Source: Arthrobacter sp. PsM3 (GTDB taxonomy: Bacteria > Actinomycetota > Actinomycetes > Actinomycetales > Micrococcaceae). Taken from it: a DNA stretch of 64,000 nucleotides. Location of the stretch: positions 1-64,000 of the forward strand of contig NZ_JARUXE010000008.1 of the NCBI RefSeq assembly GCF_030433895.1, written 5' to 3'. The translations under genes and the position numbers were made by a program. The notes under the pieces were generated by a model that was given only the letters and a program-made list of their open reading frames with translations, searched no databases and was not told the origin of the DNA. Shown here piece by piece: positions 61,002-64,000 of the stretch. The number at the start of each line of letters is the position of its first letter. Position 1 is the first letter of the stretch.

Positions 61002-62752
61002 GACGAAATCCTTTGTTTCGGACGGGAGGCGGCGGCATGCCGCTGGCTGTGCGGGCCGGCCGCCGGGGTTGCGCCGGCGGGAGCTGCGAGCACGGCGGGT
61101 GCTGGGAGCACGGCGGGGGCCGAGGGCAGGGCACGACGGGCGGGAGTGTCCGCATCGGCCCGGTAGTGGGCTCCCACGGAGCCGGTGCGGTTGCGCGCTG
61201 CCGCCACGAGCAGCCGGGCGGCGAGCAGCAGGTTCAGGTCCTCGTGGGCGGACTGGTCCAGGCCGGCACGGTCCCCACCGGACGTGGCCCATTCCGCAAG
61301 CCGGACGGCGGCGGCGTCGAGGCCCGCTCCGGTGCGCATCACCCCGGCCGCGCCGGTCATGAGGCGCCGCAGCGCGTCCCGGCTGAACGGAACAATGCCC
61401 TGCCCCGTCTCCGCGGCCGGGAGTTCTTCCCGGGCACCGGCGGGTGACAGGGCCGGAGCCGGTCCGGTGCCCGCCGCGCCCAGGAATGCCTCCACCGCAC
61501 GGCGTCCGAAGACAAGTCCTTCCAGGAGGGAGTTGCTCGCCAGCCGGTTGGCGCCCTGCGCTCCCGTGCATGCGGCTTCGCCGGCCGCATAGAGCCCCGG
61601 GACGGTGGTGCGCCCCCAAAGATCCGTGGACACGCCGCCCATCCAGTAGTGGGCCGCCGGGGACACCGGAAGCGTTTGAGCGGTCCAGTCGTAGCCGGCG
61701 GCGCGGGTGGCCGCGGTGATGGTGGGGAAACGCCGCGCCAGGAAACCGGGACCGCGGGAGGCCTCGATCCCCCGGGCGTCCAGGAAGACGGGGCTGTCCG
61801 GCCGCGCGCCGGTCGCGGCGAGGTGCAGGGCAATGCTGCGGGAGACGACGTCGCGCGGGGCCAGCTCGGCGTCGGGATGGTAGTCCGGCATAAAGCGGTA
61901 GCCGGCGGCGTCGAGCAGGACGGCGCCTTCCCCGCGGACGGCTTCGGAGATGAGCAGCTCCGGCGGCCCCCCGGGAACCTCGTCCGCAGCCAGCGTGGTG
62001 GGGTGGAACTGGAAGAACTCCAGGTCGCGGACGGCGGCACCCGCCCGCCAGGCAAGGGCCAGTCCATCGGCCGTGGCGACGGAGGGGTTGCTGGTCCGGG
62101 CGAACAACCGGCCGGCACCTCCGGTGGCCAGGAGCACCGCGTCGGCGTCCAGCTGCCGGGGCTGCCCGTTGCAGAGGTAGGCGACTCCGGTGACCCGGGC
62201 GGCGTCCGCCGTCGAACCCGGTCCCTGGTGTCGGGTGAGCAGTTCGGTCACGAAGGTGTTGGTCTCGACCCGCAGCCTGCCCTGGAGCGCGCGGTCCAGG
62301 ACGGCGGCGACGAGCGCACGGGCAATACGGGCGCCCGTCGCGTCTCCGCCGGCGTGCAGGATGCGCGCGGCGGAATGCGCGGCTTCCAGGCCAAGCGCCG
62401 GGCCTCCGCCGGGTCCGGCGTCGAAGTGCACACCGAACCGCTGCAGGCCTGCGATGTCCCCTGCCGCTTCGGCGCACAGAACCCGCACGGCCTCGGGGTC
62501 GTTGAGCCCCGCGCCGGCGGCGAGGGTGTCGGCGATATGCGCCGCGACGGAATCGCCGGGCGCCGCCTCCCCCGCCGTGAGCACGGCCGAGACCCCGCCC
62601 TGGGCGTAGAAGGTGTTGCTCTGCTCCAGGGTTCCCTTGCTCAGAAGCACCACCTCACAGGCCGGCTGGCCGTCGAGCACCGCGTCGGACGCCAGCAGCG
62701 CCGCGTACAGTCCCGCGATGCCGCTGCCGACCACCACCAGCCGCCTGGTCAC
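60998..62752 (-). CDS. nadB: L-aspartate oxidase
   Basis: This FAD enzyme oxidises aspartate to iminoaspartate, the first step of de novo NAD synthesis. The 584-residue protein has LVVVGSGIAGLYAALLA, LEQSNTFYAQGGVSAVL, LATGGAGRLFARTSNP, LEFFQFHPTTL, AAHYWMGGVSTDLWGRTTVP and ANRLASNSLLEGLVFGRRA, followed by a helical cap and a 60-residue Ala/Pro-rich tail. The GTG at 62752 overlaps the nadA stop by four bases (GTGA). Confidence 0.95.
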   Translation of the reverse strand: MTRRLVVVGSGIAGLYAALLASDAVLDGQPACEVVLLSKGTLEQSNTFYAQGGVSAVLTAGEAAPGDSVAAHIADTLAAGAGLNDPEAVRVLCAEAAGDIAGLQRFGVHFDAGPGGGPALGLEAAHSAARILHAGGDATGARIARALVAAVLDRALQGRLRVETNTFVTELLTRHQGPGSTADAARVTGVAYLCNGQPRQLDADAVLLATGGAGRLFARTSNPSVATADGLALAWRAGAAVRDLEFFQFHPTTLAADEVPGGPPELLISEAVRGEGAVLLDAAGYRFMPDYHPDAELAPRDVVSRSIALHLAATGARPDSPVFLDARGIEASRGPGFLARRFPTITAATRAAGYDWTAQTLPVSPAAHYWMGGVSTDLWGRTTVPGLYAAGEAACTGAQGANRLASNSLLEGLVFGRRAVEAFLGAAGTGPAPALSPAGAREELPAAETGQGIVPFSRDALRRLMTGAAGVMRTGAGLDAAAVRLAEWATSGGDRAGLDQSAHEDLNLLLAARLLVAAARNRTGSVGAHYRADADTPARRALPSAPAVLPAPAVLAAPAGATPAAGPHSQRHAAASRPKQRISS

Positions 62753-64000
62753 GGCCGCGCCGCCAGCATCCGCTCGAGTGCAACCTTCGCCGGGGCGGCG
62801 ACCTCGTCCTCCACCGTGATGCGGTTGACCACCTCGCCCCTCACGAGCGCTTCCAGGACCCAGGCGAGGTAGCCGGGGTGGATGCGGTACATCGTGGAGC
62901 AGGGGCAGATCACCGGGTCCAGGCAGAAGATCGTGTGCTGCGGATTCTCCGCGGCCAGCCGGTTGACGAGGTTGATCTCGGTGCCGACGGCGAAGACGGC
63001 GGGTTCGGTCGCGGCGGCAATGGCCTTGCGGATAAAGTCGGTGGATCCGGCGGAATCGGCGGCGTCCACCACTTCCATCGGGCATTCCGGGTGCACAATC
63101 ACCTGCACGCCCGGGAATTCGGCGCGGGCCTTTTCGATCTGGCCGACGTTGAAGCGCTTGTGGACCGAGCAGAAGCCGTGCCACAGGATCACGCGGGAGT
63201 CCTGCAGGGCCTGCTCTTCGTTGCCGCCGAGGTCCTTGCGCGGGTTCCACATCGGCATCTGCTCCAGCGGCACGCCCATGGCTTTGGCGGTGTTGCGGCC
63301 CAGGTGCTGGTCCGGGAAGAACAGCACGCGCTGGCCGCGCTCGAAGGCCCATTCCAGCACCGTGGCGGCGTTGGAGGAGGTGCAGACGATGCCGCCGTGC
63401 TCGCCGCAGAAGCCCTTGAGGGCGGCGGAGGAGTTCATGTAGGTGACCGGGACGACCGGGACCCGGCCGTCGGCGTCGGGCTCGGTGCCGAAGAGCTCCT
63501 CGAGCTGTTCCCAGCACTCGGTCACGGAGTCGATGTCCGCCATGTCCGCCATGGAGCAGCCCGCGGCGAGGTTGGGCAGGATCACGGCCTGGTCCGGCCG
63601 GGACAGGATGTCCGCGGTCTCGGCCATGAAGTGCACGCCGCAGAAGATGATGGCCTCGGCATCCGGGCGCGTCAGCGCGGCGTTGGCCAGCTGGAACGAG
63701 TCCCCCACGAAGTCGGCGTACTCCACCACCTCGTCGCGCTGGTAGAAGTGGCCCAGCACCACGGCGCGGTCCCCGAGCGTTGCCTTGGCGGCCCGGATCC
63801 GCGCGTCGAGCTCGGCGTCGCCGGCACGCTTGTACTCCTCGGGCAACTGGCCCTGCCGGGGGGTCGACGCCGGGGCGCGGTCCGCGACGGAGGCGCCGGG
63901 GCCGTAGGCGGGCACACCGGCGAGGGCCTCGGCGAGGTCGTAGTCCCAGGGGCCGCGGGCGAGCGCCGGACTGCAGGTGGAGGCGCCTGCTGCAATGCCC
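62749..64000 (-). CDS. nadA: Quinolinate synthase, partial at its N-terminus
   Basis: This 4Fe-4S enzyme condenses iminoaspartate with dihydroxyacetone phosphate to quinolinate. The frame is open to the right edge, so the start is outside the window. About 30 residues ahead of the apparent GTG at 63915 (SPALARGPWDYDLAEALAG) clearly belong to it. Visible features are VVLGHFYQRDEVVEYADFVG, IIFCGVHFMAETADIL, GGIVCTSSNAATVLEWAF, HPECPMEV and the C-terminal CLDPVICPCSTMYRIHP. The three cluster cysteines fall in these strings. It is the first of four overlapping genes. Confidence 0.96.
   Translation of the reverse strand, partial: GIAAGASTCSPALARGPWDYDLAEALAGVPAYGPGASVADRAPASTPRQGQLPEEYKRAGDAELDARIRAAKATLGDRAVVLGHFYQRDEVVEYADFVGDSFQLANAALTRPDAEAIIFCGVHFMAETADILSRPDQAVILPNLAAGCSMADMADIDSVTECWEQLEELFGTEPDADGRVPVVPVTYMNSSAALKGFCGEHGGIVCTSSNAATVLEWAFERGQRVLFFPDQHLGRNTAKAMGVPLEQMPMWNPRKDLGGNEEQALQDSRVILWHGFCSVHKRFNVGQIEKARAEFPGVQVIVHPECPMEVVDAADSAGSTDFIRKAIAAATEPAVFAVGTEINLVNRLAAENPQHTIFCLDPVICPCSTMYRIHPGYLAWVLEALVRGEVVNRITVEDEVAAPAKVALERMLAARP

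Noticed and set aside
58864..61155. A 763-residue fusion of a desulfurase with an upstream Pro/Arg-rich domain
   Set aside because: The upstream part is nadC read in the wrong frame. The real desulfurase starts at the GTG that overlaps the nadC stop.
60998..63517. An 839-residue extended NadB
   Set aside because: The first 255 residues are nadA in another frame. NadB homology starts at GTG 62752, which overlaps the nadA stop.
62749..63915. A complete 388-residue NadA starting at 63915
   Set aside because: The frame stays open to the right edge and codes NadA-like residues ahead of that GTG, so the gene is truncated by the window.

Overview
The window is a high-GC actinobacterial chromosome segment, most likely from the Micrococcaceae (an Arthrobacter or Pseudarthrobacter relative). 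I infer this from the codon usage, the frequent GTG starts, many genes with a TANNNT box 6-7 bases before the start codon (leaderless transcripts), LAxC-type lipoproteins, and an ilv/leu/serA/gltX arrangement typical of actinobacteria. There is no IS element, prophage or CRISPR array; it reads as ordinary core chromosome with one accessory-looking block, a type IV pilus locus.

Left part (1-13.2 kb): a gene entering from the left edge, a DUF1697 protein, a pair of overlapping dynamin-like GTPases, tRNA-Glu and tRNA-Gln, a secreted or membrane XXXLXXG-repeat protein behind tandem palindromic operators, then a leftward run: HAD hydrolase, gltX, a fumarylacetoacetate-hydrolase-family protein, a metallo-beta-lactamase-fold hydrolase, a probable 49-residue ORF, ilvE and leuB.

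Middle left (13.2-29.6 kb): metG, an ABC exporter-like pair (ATPase plus large FtsX-type permease), serA, and ilvBN-ilvC behind a Val/Leu-rich leader peptide and terminator (attenuator). ilvD, a LysR regulator, a membrane-anchored protein with a C-terminal 'sunset'-like module, a lipoprotein sugar dehydrogenase and tRNA-Lys follow. leuB, ilvB and ilvD all carry a box resembling the LtbR/NdgR operator, so the branched-chain pathway looks jointly controlled by an IclR-type regulator and, for ilvB, by attenuation.

Pilus locus (30.0-42.6 kb): pilB, pilT, pilC, major pilin pilA, two minor prepilins, a PilX/GspK-like protein, prepilin peptidase pilD, a PilM-PilN fusion, and pilO, mostly joined by 1-4 base overlaps. 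No secretin or PilP is present, as expected for a monoderm. The fusion, the long disordered N-terminus of PilT, the (Pro-Thr)n minor pilin and an internal terminator after pilA are the main oddities.

Right part (42.7-64 kb): a leaderless 46-residue ORF, an isochorismatase-like hydrolase, a universal stress protein, a divergent MarR/bcp pair sharing a 9-bp-arm palindrome, tRNA-Leu, a fasciclin lipoprotein, a peptide-type substrate-binding protein, mqo, an RND permease, a frameshifted gene relic, a flavin monooxygenase-MarR pair, a transglutaminase-like protein, a lipoprotein, DUF1684 and GtrA proteins, and the de novo NAD operon nadA-nadB-nadC with a cysteine desulfurase, nadA running off the right edge.
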